From contig NC_092340.1 of the NCBI RefSeq assembly GCF_046630445.1, forward strand, positions 362,990,001 through 363,054,000: 64,000 bases of DNA, written 5' to 3'. This DNA comes from Rutidosis leptorrhynchoides (taxonomy: Eukaryota > Streptophyta > Magnoliopsida > Asterales > Asteraceae). Below the pieces are notes generated by a model that saw nothing but the letters and a program-made list of their open reading frames with translations, was not told the DNA's origin and made no database searches. Made by a program: the position numbers and the translations under genes. Below are positions 36,425 to 46,424 of this stretch, piece by piece. How positions within the stretch are numbered: the first letter of the stretch is position 1; every line of letters starts with the position of its first letter.

Positions 36425-36898
36425 GTAACATAACTCTTAATCGTTTGTTTGTAATCGATGATTTAGTGTTCGAAGTATAAACTTTAAATCGGATGAGTTT
36501 TATTTGAGATCTGTTGAAATTGATGTTTGATGTATGATAAACGGCCCCTTTAGCATCTGTTATAACAGGAATTTGAACTAGAAACGTCAAATCGGACGAT
36601 TTGATCAATTTCGGGTCACAGATCTGATGAACTACCTCCGGCCGAGGGTCTCTGACCATCGACCGATGGTGTCCATCGATCGGCCGGACATCTTGTCACT
36701 CGGCCGAAGGTCGTTATTTGACCAGTGTGTGTATGTGGTTAGACCATCTGCCGTAGGTCTAGACCAACGGACCGATGGTCTCCACCATCGACCGATGGTC
36801 ATTCTGTTGGACCGATGGTAGATTATTTTGATTAATTTTAATTGAATGATTGGTCTCTGATAATTTCTGTGATGCCCATCTAATGCTTGTGCTTGTAG
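36425..36898 (+). other. Predicted 474-nt intron of the accessory module, containing a palindrome array
   Basis: The donor is AAG|GTAACA and the acceptor is TGCTTGTAG (AG 36897-36898), with CATCTAATGC as a plausible branch point just upstream. The interval 36635-36830 contains about eight more copies of the element's palindrome unit, including GACCATCGACCGATGGT at 36655-36671. Splicing is inferred from consensus sequences only. Confidence 0.5.
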
Positions 36899-36909
36899 TT
36901 TGTATTAGA

Positions 36910-37638
36910 ATGTCAGGTGGCTCATTTGTTGGTTAATGGATGTTCTACATCGACCGTAGGAGAATCCTAGCTAGATATCGACCAATCTTAGTAGAACAAA
37001 AGGTCATTGCGACTCGACAGACTTATAGTCCTTGGGAACAGATTGGGTGTCAGGCTTTCATAGATATTGGGGATTATTACTGTCCTGCTCTACTTAGAGA
37101 ATTTTACGCCAATGTTGCTATAGAGGATGGTAAGAAGAAGTTTGTACACTCGGGTCTATTTAATCAACAGTATAGGTGGACTTTAGAGGAATTCTCAAAC
37201 CTGTTAAACGTTCCTCATACTGGGGTTAAGATACTGTACCCTAGCAAAGATATCAGAAAGATTCCCAGTAGATTCAGATTGTCAGATGTTATTGTTAGGT
37301 TATGCAAGCCAGAGAAGGTAGTGTATACTGGTAGAGTTGAGGTTAGTGATGAAGATATCTTGCCACAATATGAGATACATTTGAGAATCATCAAAAGAAA
37401 TGTGACTTTTAGGAGAGAAGGAGATCATTTGATGTCTGGTACTGAAGTCTTGTTTCTATATTGCCTACTAGAGGGTATTCAAGTGAATGTGGGACACTTG
37501 CTCATTCATGTGATGAAAGATTTTCTTGAATCAGAAGAACCATTCCCATATGCAGCTTTACTGTATAACTTGTTTGAGAAACTTGGTGTGATTCAACATG
37601 AAGAAAAGTTAGTGCCAGAGGATCCCATAATGGGATGA
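36910..37638 (+). pseudogene. Sirevirus accessory ORF 1 (plant transposon-protein-like), early in-frame stop
   Basis: The ATG at 36910 gives MSGGSFVG then TAA at 36934-36936; the frame continues in phase from ATG 36940 for 232 residues. MSG at this ATG matches the start of accessory ORF 2, including the acceptor-like sequence before it, so 36910 is probably the ancestral start. The protein has LLREFYANVAIEDG near its N-terminus, then RWTLEEFSNLLNVPHTG, and a hydrophobic-rich C-terminal half (LFLYCLLEGIQVNVGHLLIHVMKD, split here by eye). The layout resembles the 'putative plant transposon protein' domain attached to many plant retroelements. I see no catalytic motif, signal peptide or clear transmembrane segment. 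Function unknown. Confidence 0.7.
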
Positions 37639-37873
37639 TTGATTCTGATGTTATGTTTATGTTTGATTATTTTCAGATTATTGTGTAATTTGATAATGCT
37701 AGCCTGTTAGCATTGATACGGTATCTTATGTCTGTAATGTTCTAACTTTGAACATGTGATTATGTAACCGTGATCGTATTAATGTGATATGTTCTGTGAT
37801 GATAAATCAGTGATACTTAATTAATCATGAATTTAACGCTGATTAAGAATTGTGTTTGCAGTTTTTGTTAATC
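37639..37873 (+). other. Spacer between accessory ORFs with splice-acceptor-like end
   Basis: There is no gene. The end reads TTGTGTTTGCAG (AG 37860-37861), 12 bp before the ATG of ORF 2. The same arrangement (TTGTGCTTGTAG, then a few bases, then ATGTCAGGTG) precedes ORF 1. Use of the donor at 36425 with this acceptor would skip ORF 1 and express ORF 2. Confidence 0.5.
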
Positions 37874-40717
37874 ATGTCAGGTGCACAAATGGATCAAGAA
37901 CAAGCTGTCCACAGTTCTGAGACTGAATCATCAGGAGGACCCACATCTGCTAGTCTTCCAGGGTTGAAGGCGAGCCCTAACTCTAATCTGATGGCGTGTC
38001 TAAATGACAAAGGTCCAAATGCTAGCAAGTACAAGACTGTGATTGAATTCTTGAAGAGTTCAAGGATATTTGCTGCGGTGTCAATGCCATGTACTGCTTA
38101 CTATTCTCATCAGAGAGAATTCTGGGCTAACGCTAGAGTGGAAACTGTTGATAATAAGCCTGTGATAGTAAGTCGAGTATGTGATCAAGAGGTTAAGATA
38201 TCTGAGTATACTATTCGGAACACGTTTTTGTTTGAGGATGATGAGAAAATGCCCAAGAGACTGTCGAAGACTAAGATTACTGGATGTGTGCTGAGATGTG
38301 AGTATGCTGGTGATATTACACGTGCTACGATCAAAAGAAGCGGATTCACTCCACCGTACAGATATCTGTCTTTAGTGATTGTTAAGTGTTTGAGTACGTT
38401 ACAAGGCGGATTTGATGAGCTGAGTGAGATTTATCAGGGAATGTTTGCTGCCTTGATTCTGAAAGCTGATTTTAATTTTTCGGGTGTTATCTTTGATCTG
38501 TTGATGGAGAATGTTACGAGCCAACAATACTTGATTTATCCGAGGTTCCTGCAGATAATGATTAATGCTCAAACTATGGATCTACCAAGATCAAAGAAGG
38601 ACATCATCGAGCTGAAACATATGACTGATCTTACGTTTAATCGTTTAAATCAGAAGAAGAGTGCTAGTGATGGAAAGCTGGTGTGTCATCTTGCGAGGGA
38701 AGATTATCAATGTCCACCAGCCAAGAAGTGGAGGAATGAGAACAGTCTATCTGGTCATGAGCCTGATTTTGAGCTAGCAAACAGTGATGAAGAGGTTGAT
38801 CAGCCGATGAATACTCAGGGTACAGGTGGTTCTGGTACTAGAGGTTTGGCTGATGAGCCCGTTGATGTTAATACTGGTACTGGTGAAGAAGCTCCTAGAG
38901 GTGAGAGGAGACGTCTGGTAGAAGATGAAGGTTCTCAGGTTTCTACAAAGATGAGACCGAGCAAGAGGTTTAAGTTGGTTTTGAAGAATCCAGGTGGTTC
39001 TGCTACAGGTGCTACACAAAGAACTGCACCTACTCAAGCACAAAGTCAACAACATCAACAAAGTCAGCCACGGCAACAAACTCAACCGCAACATCAATCA
39101 CCGCCAATTGTTCAACAATTTTCTCAAGAGACTGTGTCTACTCCAACTCCGGAGGCACCACATACAGGAGCAGAAGGAGGAGTTAGTTCATCTGCGCTTC
39201 AGAATCTGAATGATTTGTATGTTCAAGCTATGGCTGATAATCTGAGAATGAAGAAGGATATGGATGCGAAAGTGGAGGAGTTGAGAGAAGAGAATCGTGT
39301 GAAAACTGAGGATGTTACTAGGTTGAGAACTCAGGTTGATTTGTTACAGAAGAAAGTTGGTGATCAATCATTGTTGTTAACTGCTGCAAAGAAAGAAGCT
39401 TCTGAAGCTAGAAAGGTGGCAGAGTCGGCTTTGGCTAAGATTACTGCTTGGGAAGAGAAGTTTGATCTGGTTGAATTGCCAGAGGGAGAAACTGATGTTC
39501 AAATGGTGGTGGCTCCTGGTACTTCAAAAGAAACAGCACTGTCAGTAATTCCTTTACAAATTGATTATAGTTTTAGTGAATTCTTGTCTAAACAGGATGA
39601 GCTCAAGCATTTTGTTATTTATGATGATTTAGAGGAGGGGGAGATCCCTCACAACTTCACCAGAGCTGAGCTGGACGAGCTGGTGCGTCTAGAGCAAGAA
39701 GAAGCTAAAGCTGCTGACGCACAGTCCGATGATCCTCCATCAGAGGATGATTCTTTTGGCCCTGAGATTTCTAAGGATATCGATGATGGGGAAGTTGATG
39801 GTTTAATGGAAGATGTTACTTTTGAAGAATATCCTACGTATATGAATGATAGGAATGAAGATCTTCCTGGTTTTGAGGAGTTGTTTAGAACAGATGACGA
39901 AGTTTTGAATCGAAGGTGTAAAGAGAAAGAGAGAACTGAGGTTTTGCCTGAAGGGTTCTTGCCAGTCAAGTATAATGACGAGGTTGCTGCGAAGTTAGAA
40001 GCTGACTGGCGTGATATTTTAAGGATTCGAAAGTATTGTGAAAAACCGAAGCTTGAGCCAAAGTATTTGAAGATGATAAATTTGAGGAAAGGTGCGAAAG
40101 GAAGGATCTTGGCCTGGGCATACATTGAAGAATTCAACATGTTTGCAATTAAACGAGAGTTTGGAGTTGACTACATCAAACATGGTCATGAGTTCAAGTC
40201 ACTGCCGTATTTTGAGCTTATGCAGATTGCCAGGTTAAAGATGTTGTATTGTGGAATGAACGATCGCTCATCATTGTTGGTTAAGAAAGTTCGAATCGCG
40301 TACAATTCGAATAACTGGAAGGATTTTAGACCACAGTATCCGAGGATTAAGTACAGGGTTGATCCTATTAGTGGAGTATCTCGACAAATTTTGAAGTATA
40401 AGCCGGCAAAGACTATGAAGAAGGTTCCGTTAAGAAAATTGCCGCAGAATTGGAGTCAGAGATTTCGTTGGTGGTTTTATGATGATCGTTCTGAGGAAGC
40501 TGTGATTGTTTTAGATAAGCTGAAGGAAGATGATATCGATTGTATTCGTGTGTTGGATCCGATCTGGTTAAGGAACTGTACCGAAGCTGATATTTTTACT
40601 TTGTACTATAACCGTATGCTTTATCGTCGTGAAAACAGGGTACAGGCTGAACAGTATGTTAAAGTGGCTAAGCTGTGCTACTTGAACAACATGGTGATCG
40701 ATCCGTATGATGACTGA
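37874..40717 (+). CDS. Sirevirus accessory ORF 2, 947-residue protein of unknown function
   Basis: The start is ATG 37874 (MSGAQMDQ), which is preferred over upstream non-ATG options because of the acceptor-like TTTGCAG and the match to ORF 1. Order along the protein: an N-terminal globular domain (about 50-250) with EFWANARVE near residue 82, ending in FSGVIFDLLMENV and YPRFLQIMI. Next a Q/P/T-rich linker (about 384-420), a coiled coil (about 445-540) and a very acidic stretch (about 575-675). A basic, aromatic-rich C-terminal domain (about 675-947, with NWSQRFRWWF) completes it. The N-terminal domain recalls hypothetical proteins I associate with Asteraceae sireviruses. It sits where other sireviruses have an env-like ORF, but I see no signal peptide or membrane anchor, so I do not call it env. 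The frame is fully open and ends 36 bp before the PPT. Confidence 0.85.
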   Translation: MSGAQMDQEQAVHSSETESSGGPTSASLPGLKASPNSNLMACLNDKGPNASKYKTVIEFLKSSRIFAAVSMPCTAYYSHQREFWANARVETVDNKPVIVSRVCDQEVKISEYTIRNTFLFEDDEKMPKRLSKTKITGCVLRCEYAGDITRATIKRSGFTPPYRYLSLVIVKCLSTLQGGFDELSEIYQGMFAALILKADFNFSGVIFDLLMENVTSQQYLIYPRFLQIMINAQTMDLPRSKKDIIELKHMTDLTFNRLNQKKSASDGKLVCHLAREDYQCPPAKKWRNENSLSGHEPDFELANSDEEVDQPMNTQGTGGSGTRGLADEPVDVNTGTGEEAPRGERRRLVEDEGSQVSTKMRPSKRFKLVLKNPGGSATGATQRTAPTQAQSQQHQQSQPRQQTQPQHQSPPIVQQFSQETVSTPTPEAPHTGAEGGVSSSALQNLNDLYVQAMADNLRMKKDMDAKVEELREENRVKTEDVTRLRTQVDLLQKKVGDQSLLLTAAKKEASEARKVAESALAKITAWEEKFDLVELPEGETDVQMVVAPGTSKETALSVIPLQIDYSFSEFLSKQDELKHFVIYDDLEEGEIPHNFTRAELDELVRLEQEEAKAADAQSDDPPSEDDSFGPEISKDIDDGEVDGLMEDVTFEEYPTYMNDRNEDLPGFEELFRTDDEVLNRRCKEKERTEVLPEGFLPVKYNDEVAAKLEADWRDILRIRKYCEKPKLEPKYLKMINLRKGAKGRILAWAYIEEFNMFAIKREFGVDYIKHGHEFKSLPYFELMQIARLKMLYCGMNDRSSLLVKKVRIAYNSNNWKDFRPQYPRIKYRVDPISGVSRQILKYKPAKTMKKVPLRKLPQNWSQRFRWWFYDDRSEEAVIVLDKLKEDDIDCIRVLDPIWLRNCTEADIFTLYYNRMLYRRENRVQAEQYVKVAKLCYLNNMVIDPYDD

Positions 40718-40740
40718 AGACTTTTGGAATAGAACTAGGT

Positions 40741-40753
40741 CTTAGGGGGAGTT
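40741..40753 (+). other. Sirevirus polypurine tract
   Basis: TTAGGGGGAGTT ends directly at the 3' LTR start (40754). The G-run next to the LTR primes plus-strand synthesis. Confidence 0.9.
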
Positions 40754-41246
40754 TGTTGGTGCATAAATCCCGAGTTCTATTACGTTTATTGTTCTATTTG
40801 TTATGTACTTGATATTTCAGTCATATATGTACGTGGACACTTATACTTTGTGTTTATGATGCTTAGTATAATGTCGTGAATAGGTCAAGCAGTCGGTTGG
40901 CTGCTCAAGACCATCGACCGATGGTAGGGACCATCGGTCGAGGGACTGTCACCATCGGCCGAAGGTCCCCGACCACCGGCCGATGGTCACTGTATTTAGT
41001 ATAAATACGGGTTTCGTGGTTTTGTGTTAGGTTACACACCATAAACCCTTAGGCCGTCGTATTACTTGCTGCTAATCGTCCCAAAACCCTTACCAACCGA
41101 ATACACAGTCTTAGGCATCGATTCTATCAATTATTCATTGGTTAATTCGATCCCGTTAGTCTAATACGTATTCGACTCATTCTAATTAGTGTTTCCGCCA
41201 TTAATCTAGATACAACGTATGATCTAAGGTCCTAACTACATCTTCA
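40754..41246 (+). repeat. Sirevirus 3' LTR
   Basis: The 493-bp repeat is identical to 25918-26410 except for one base I can see. It includes the palindrome array (40909-40990) and TATA box (about 40999-41006), and is followed by the TSD tggag. Confidence 0.97.
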
Positions 41247-41251
41247 TGGAG

Positions 41252-41640
41252 TATATGATTTGATTGTGTTAATCAAATACATACGGGTTTTAAATTGTTT
41301 TCAAAACGGGACTGAGTGTTGATATTGGTGACAAATCATATGGGTCAATTTTCAACGTTTTAGAATTCTATTAAAAACTTCCAACCTATACCTTATGGTT
41401 GAAGTAAGGTGAGTTTGGCAACATATACCACTACAATTCATATGTACAATAATATTTAGACCAAATGTGTGATTTCATTTTCTTTTTTAGTCCACAATGT
41501 TAAATTTTTAATATTAGTTTCTATATCTATATATGTTTGGTGAAAGCCAACGCTAATACCTTACTTTAATACAATCATTTTCAACATTACTCTTCATTAA
41601 ACACTCACAAAATCCCGCAAAGTCGCGGGTCTTCAGCTAG
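41252..41640 (+). mobile_element. Helitron-like 3' terminus (hairpin plus CTAG)
   Basis: The stem CCCGC/GCGGG (41614-41618 with 41625-41629, 6-nt loop) is followed 7 nt later by GCTAG, then T. A short GC-rich hairpin about 10 bases before CTRR, inserted at a T, is the diagnostic 3' end of Helitrons. The rest of the stretch is A/T-rich and non-coding. Because the sirevirus interrupts the same target, the element may extend left to about 22.8 kb. No Rep/helicase is present, so it is non-autonomous. Confidence 0.7.
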
Positions 41641-41710
41641 TTACTTTTAATTAAATAAATTAAGAAACCTAACATGTATTTTTTAAATAAGGTTATACTA
41701 ATTCTTTTTT

Positions 41711-42030
41711 TATTGGTATAATCGGTATATACTATAATGTAAGTTTGAGTTTTAATAACTAAGTTAATTATTACGTTTGTTAAAATTTGCGTTTAAGTTT
41801 GACTTCGTGATTTAGTTGTTAGTAATAAGGGTATTTATATTGCCTTCTTTTTATACATGGCTGCTTCTTGCGCACCAAAGCATACGTCGTTTCTTAGGAA
41901 GGGTGACCCTCTATTTCTTTCGTTAAAAAATCGGTCATATGAATAAAGCTGAAGTTTATTCTTTTTCTTCACTGATATTCGTGTCTTCCTTTTGTTCATT
42001 CATGAGTTGTGAAGGGATTGTGTTCCAACA
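41711..42030 (+). repeat. TRIM-like element left LTR
   Basis: It starts TATTGGTATAATCGG (first TG mutated to TA) and ends TGTTCCAACA. It is older than most other LTRs in the window, judging by its divergence from the right copy. Confidence 0.65.
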
Positions 42031-42478
42031 ATTGATATCAGAGCACATGAGTAGTTTCAATTTGGGTTTTGTTGTTCATGAGAAGAAACTAAATCAGGTA
42101 CAAGAAATCGAATAACCAGGTGAGGTTTGTTTACTAAGGTGGTGTGAAGAGTTTCTTTAAAGCAACTTGATCGGGAAAGTTGAAGTTGTTAAGAGTGTTG
42201 ATTAAAAACTGTAAAACTTGTTCAAAAAAAGAGACTAATTAAGTTACAAGAAATCGGTATAATCGATGTCCAGGGTTTATTTCCTTAGGTGGTAAAAGAG
42301 TGTCTTGGAACAATATTGTCGAAAGAAACGTATAAAAAGCAACCATGAAGTTGTGTAAACATTGTGGCTATAGGAGTTCAAACCGAGATGACTATGAACG
42401 TGGCTGGCAAAGAGGTCGGGGGTCCCGAATGAGTCGAGATGGAGTTGAACGCGCCCAGAAAAGCTATGGTAGATGTTA
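42031..42478 (+). other. TRIM-like element interior with PBS and a short CX2C reading frame
   Basis: PBS-like ATTGATATCAGAGCACATGA starts directly after the LTR. A short frame from 42345 begins MKLCKHCGY and is rich in Arg/Gly; it runs into the inserted solo LTR. It could be a remnant of gag, but that is speculative. Confidence 0.5.
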
Positions 42479-43567
42479 TGTAGAGACCCGTCCTAATCCA
42501 TCCGGACGAAGTCCATATCGATTACAAACGATTCACAACAGTTGATTACATCGCGAGGTAATTGACCTCTATATGATACATTTTACAAACATTGCATTCG
42601 TTTTGAAAAGACAAACTTTCGTTACATCGACAGTTTACAGGCATGTATAGCATTTCATAATATATTCAAATATAATTGACTTAATAATAATCTTGATGAA
42701 CTCAACGACTCGAATGCAACGTCTTTTGAAATATGTCATGAATGACTCCAAGTAATATCTTTAAAATGAGCAAATGCACAGCGGAAGATTTCTTTCGTAC
42801 CTGAGAATAAACATTCTTTCAAGTGTCAACCAAAAGGTTGGTGAGTTCATTAGTTTAACATAAATAATCATTTCCATCATTTTAATAGACCACAAGATTT
42901 TCATTTCTCATAAATATACGTCCCATACATAGAGACAAAAATAGCATTCATACGGATTGAACACCTGGTAACCGACATTAACAATATGCATATAAGAATA
43001 TCCCCATCATTCCGGGATCCTCCTTCGGACATGATATAAATTTCGAAGTACTAAAGCATCCGGTACTTTGGATGGGGCTTGTTGGGCCCGATAGATCTAT
43101 CTTTAGGATTCGCGTCAATTAGGGTGTCTGTTCCCTAATTCTTAGATTACCAGACTTAATAAAAAGGGGCATATTCGGTTTAATAATCCAGCCATAGAAT
43201 GTAGTTTTAAGTACTTGTGTCTATTTCGTAAAACAGTTATAAAAGCAGCGCATGTATTCTCAGTCCCAAAATACATATTGCGAAAGCATTTAAAAAGGGA
43301 TTAATGAAACTCACAGTACTGTATTTTGTAGTAAAAATACATATAACGACATTGAACAATGCAGGGTTGGCCTCGGATTCACGAACCTATATCATTTGTA
43401 TTTTTATTAATATACATAGTAGTAATCGAACAAATATATATATAAATTCATTAGTTATATCCTTTTTATAAAATAATATATATATGTTTCTTATATTCAA
43501 TTTTGTTATATAAAAATCTTACTCTTGTTAGGTTATATTAAATAAATTTTTAATATATATATAAATA

Positions 43568-43568
<1 letters not shown>

Positions 43569-43634
<66 letters not shown>

Positions 43635-43991
43635 TTTGTATATTAATAATAATAGTAGTCAAAATAATATTAATAGTGGTAAAAATGATAATAAATATAA
43701 TACTTAATATTACTAATAAGATACTAATTTTTATAATTCTATTAATGATAATAATAATGATATTAACAATTATAATTGTAAAAATATTGATTTTTCTGTT
43801 AATATTAGTTATGGTACTGATTTTAGTAATTACTTAATAATAATACTAATAATTGTAGTCATATTAATAATAATGTTAATACATATGTTATTATTAATAA
43901 TGATAACATTGATATTTATATAATGATATTAATACTAATGTTTATGAAAGTAATAATAACTTTGATTATTTTTGTGATAGTAATAATAACA

Positions 43992-44081
<90 letters not shown>

Positions 44082-44247
44082 GTAATCTTACTCCTATCTT
44101 TAATAATAATACATATTTTTGTATTAGTAATAATTATACTACTTGTAATAACATTAATCACAATTAATAATAATAATAACAACAACAATAATAATCATAA
44201 CAATAATAATCATATTAATGATAATAATAATTAGTATTAATAAGTAA

Positions 44248-44280
<33 letters not shown>
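43569..44280. repeat. Microsatellite cluster: (AT)n and (AAT)n in solo LTR
   Basis: (AT)n lies at about 43572-43632 and (AAT)n at about 43996-44080, with scattered AAT/AAC units to about 44280. This corresponds to the ATT blocks of the LARD A LTRs. Poly-isoleucine and poly-asparagine frames here are artefacts. Confidence 0.95.
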
Positions 44281-44336
44281 ATAAATAAATGAAGACTACC
44301 TCAAAGGGATGGAGTCCAAAAAAAAAATGAAAACAG

Positions 44337-44400
44337 CCCATAACCGGACTCGAACCCACGACCTCTTGGTCACACGTATAACACTCTAACCAACCGATCT
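44337..44400 (-). other. tRNA-like module in the solo LARD LTR
   Basis: On the minus strand GATCGGTTGGTTAGAGTG (A-box/D-arm-like) is followed by AAGAGGTCGTGGGTTCGAGTCC, with a B-box match GGTTCGAGTCC. The sequence differs from the module in LARD A (1225-1289) outside the A and B boxes. I do not see a paired acceptor stem, so it is not called as a tRNA. Confidence 0.55.
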
Positions 44401-45407
44401 GTTTTACTTTTTCTGATATAATTCCAAACCTAAAAAATATAACCCGTATATTAACAGTCCTTCTTCTTCATCTTCAAACTCGACCACAGATCAAACCATA
44501 CTAACCACAACACACAGAGTTGATCTTAGGATATTCAAACAACACATAAACGATCCCTTCTAGTTGTTCGAAATAATTAAAACAGATAAAAAAAAATTAA
44601 ACTGACTGTAACAGTCGGTTTTGAGTTCTATGAACTCGATATATGATTTTGAAAATGGTAGCATTTTAGCCCACGATCATAACATGAAAAAGGTTTCATT
44701 TGACTCCTAGAAAGTTTAAGAATCATCAATTTGAATTGAAACATCAAAACTCAATCGAATTTCGCGATGAACACTTTAGTTTGACTTCTTGAATTTCAAC
44801 TTTGACTCTAGAATTCGCCTTTGATTTGAAGAATTGGAAGTTCAATCTTCACAGGAAGATCGTTTAGTAGATTTCTAACATTTCCACATTTATAGAATTT
44901 GAAATTAATTAAAAAAAATCGAGCCTTTAAAAAAAACTGGAAGTAAGAACAGAGCGTCTGCTTCAGCTATATTTTTCTGTTTTAATATAACCATTTGAAT
45001 TTAATTAATGTTGGTAATTGATATTGATAATGAGGAGGAAGTGGAATGACTGATTTACAACGTGAATTTAATAGGTTAAATACAGAATAATGTTGACTCA
45101 ATATTTGTTCCAGTGGATAAATAAAACAAACAGAAAAATACAGATTATTGATAGGGACGTGAAACTGAATTGGCTCATCATCCTTGATTGGATTCGTTCT
45201 GCAACCAGCTAAGGGACAGGAACAAAATTATGTACAGGTTTGATGTGTACATTCACTGATTTTGATTCTCATTCATAAATAAATAATATTATTAATAATT
45301 AATTATATTATTAATACAAAAACACTGTTTGTATACGGTATCTGTATGTATATCAGTATATATATATATCTGATTTTTATATTATTATATATATATCTGT
45401 ATTTATA

Positions 45408-45532
<125 letters not shown>

Positions 45533-46111
45533 TTGCATTTACATATTAATCTTATTAACTAACAATTATAACTATAATAATAATACTCTTAATAATAGTA
45601 ATAAATAAAGAAAAGAAAAAAATATAATGATATACTAGTAATCATAATAATATTATTATTAATGAACATAAAATTTATAACAATAATATTATTAATAATA
45701 ATAATACTAGTTATAATAATGTTCATATTATTAATAAAAACAATAATACTGGTAACTTTAATAATCTATATATAATAAATCCATATCTATATATTATATA
45801 TTGTTAATTACTATTATTAACACTATTAATATTGAGAATTATAACAATGTTATCATAATAACTTTATTTATAATTGTATTATATATATATGTATTATTAC
45901 TTATGTAGTATATACTATATTATAATTATAATAATTATTATTGTATATTTATTATTTATACAGTTTATGTTTATTACTTAATAATAGAAATTATATATAT
46001 TTACATATAGCTTCATTTTTAATAATAACCTTTTTATCTTGTGATTTATTTTACATAACAACTTAATTGATTAAATTGCATTCTATTAATTCAAATTATT
46101 ACATATACTTA

Positions 46112-46115
<4 letters not shown>

Positions 46116-46193
<78 letters not shown>
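46116..46193. repeat. (AT)n microsatellite, about 78 bp
   Basis: An AT run near the end of the solo LARD LTR, matching the array at 15266-15351 in reverse. Confidence 0.95.
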
Positions 46194-46196
<3 letters not shown>

Positions 46197-46424
46197 TTTT
46201 ACGTAATTATTTACACACAATTGTTCGTGAATCGTCGGGAATAGTCAACTAACAAATGAATCCATATAATAGTTCAAAAATTTTGAGACTCAATTAAATA
46301 GGCTTTGCTTATCATGTCGGAGTCAGTTAAAGATTAAGTTTAAATTAGGTCGAAAATTCCCGGGTCATCATATGATACAGTGTGGTTAACAAGTGGTACG
46401 AGATAAACTGATTAAAGGGGCGAT

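Larger units (their letters stand above)
25918..41246 (+). mobile_element. Young sirevirus-type Ty1/copia element with accessory module, TSD TGGAG
   Basis: A 15,329-bp element with 493-bp LTRs at 25918-26410 and 40754-41246 and an exact TSD tggag (25913-25917 and 41247-41251). The order is PBS, about 0.5 kb leader, gag (with a second, coiled-coil-rich gag segment), protease, integrase, RT, RNase H, a 3-kb non-coding spacer, two accessory ORFs, PPT, LTR. Copia domain order, the RNase H tail FTKAFDKPRFEFL, an oversized gag and an extra region after pol place it in the SIRE/Maximus (sirevirus) lineage. I see one difference between the LTRs (26240 region, A versus G), so insertion is very recent. 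Three in-frame stops nevertheless interrupt the gag-pol frame. Confidence 0.97.

Noticed and set aside
39649..40140. 163-residue minus-strand Ser-rich frame
   Set aside because: Antisense shadow of accessory ORF 2 (acidic stretch).
37874..40717. Envelope gene in the sirevirus
   Set aside because: It occupies the env-like position, but no signal peptide, membrane anchor or glycoprotein-like Cys pattern is visible.
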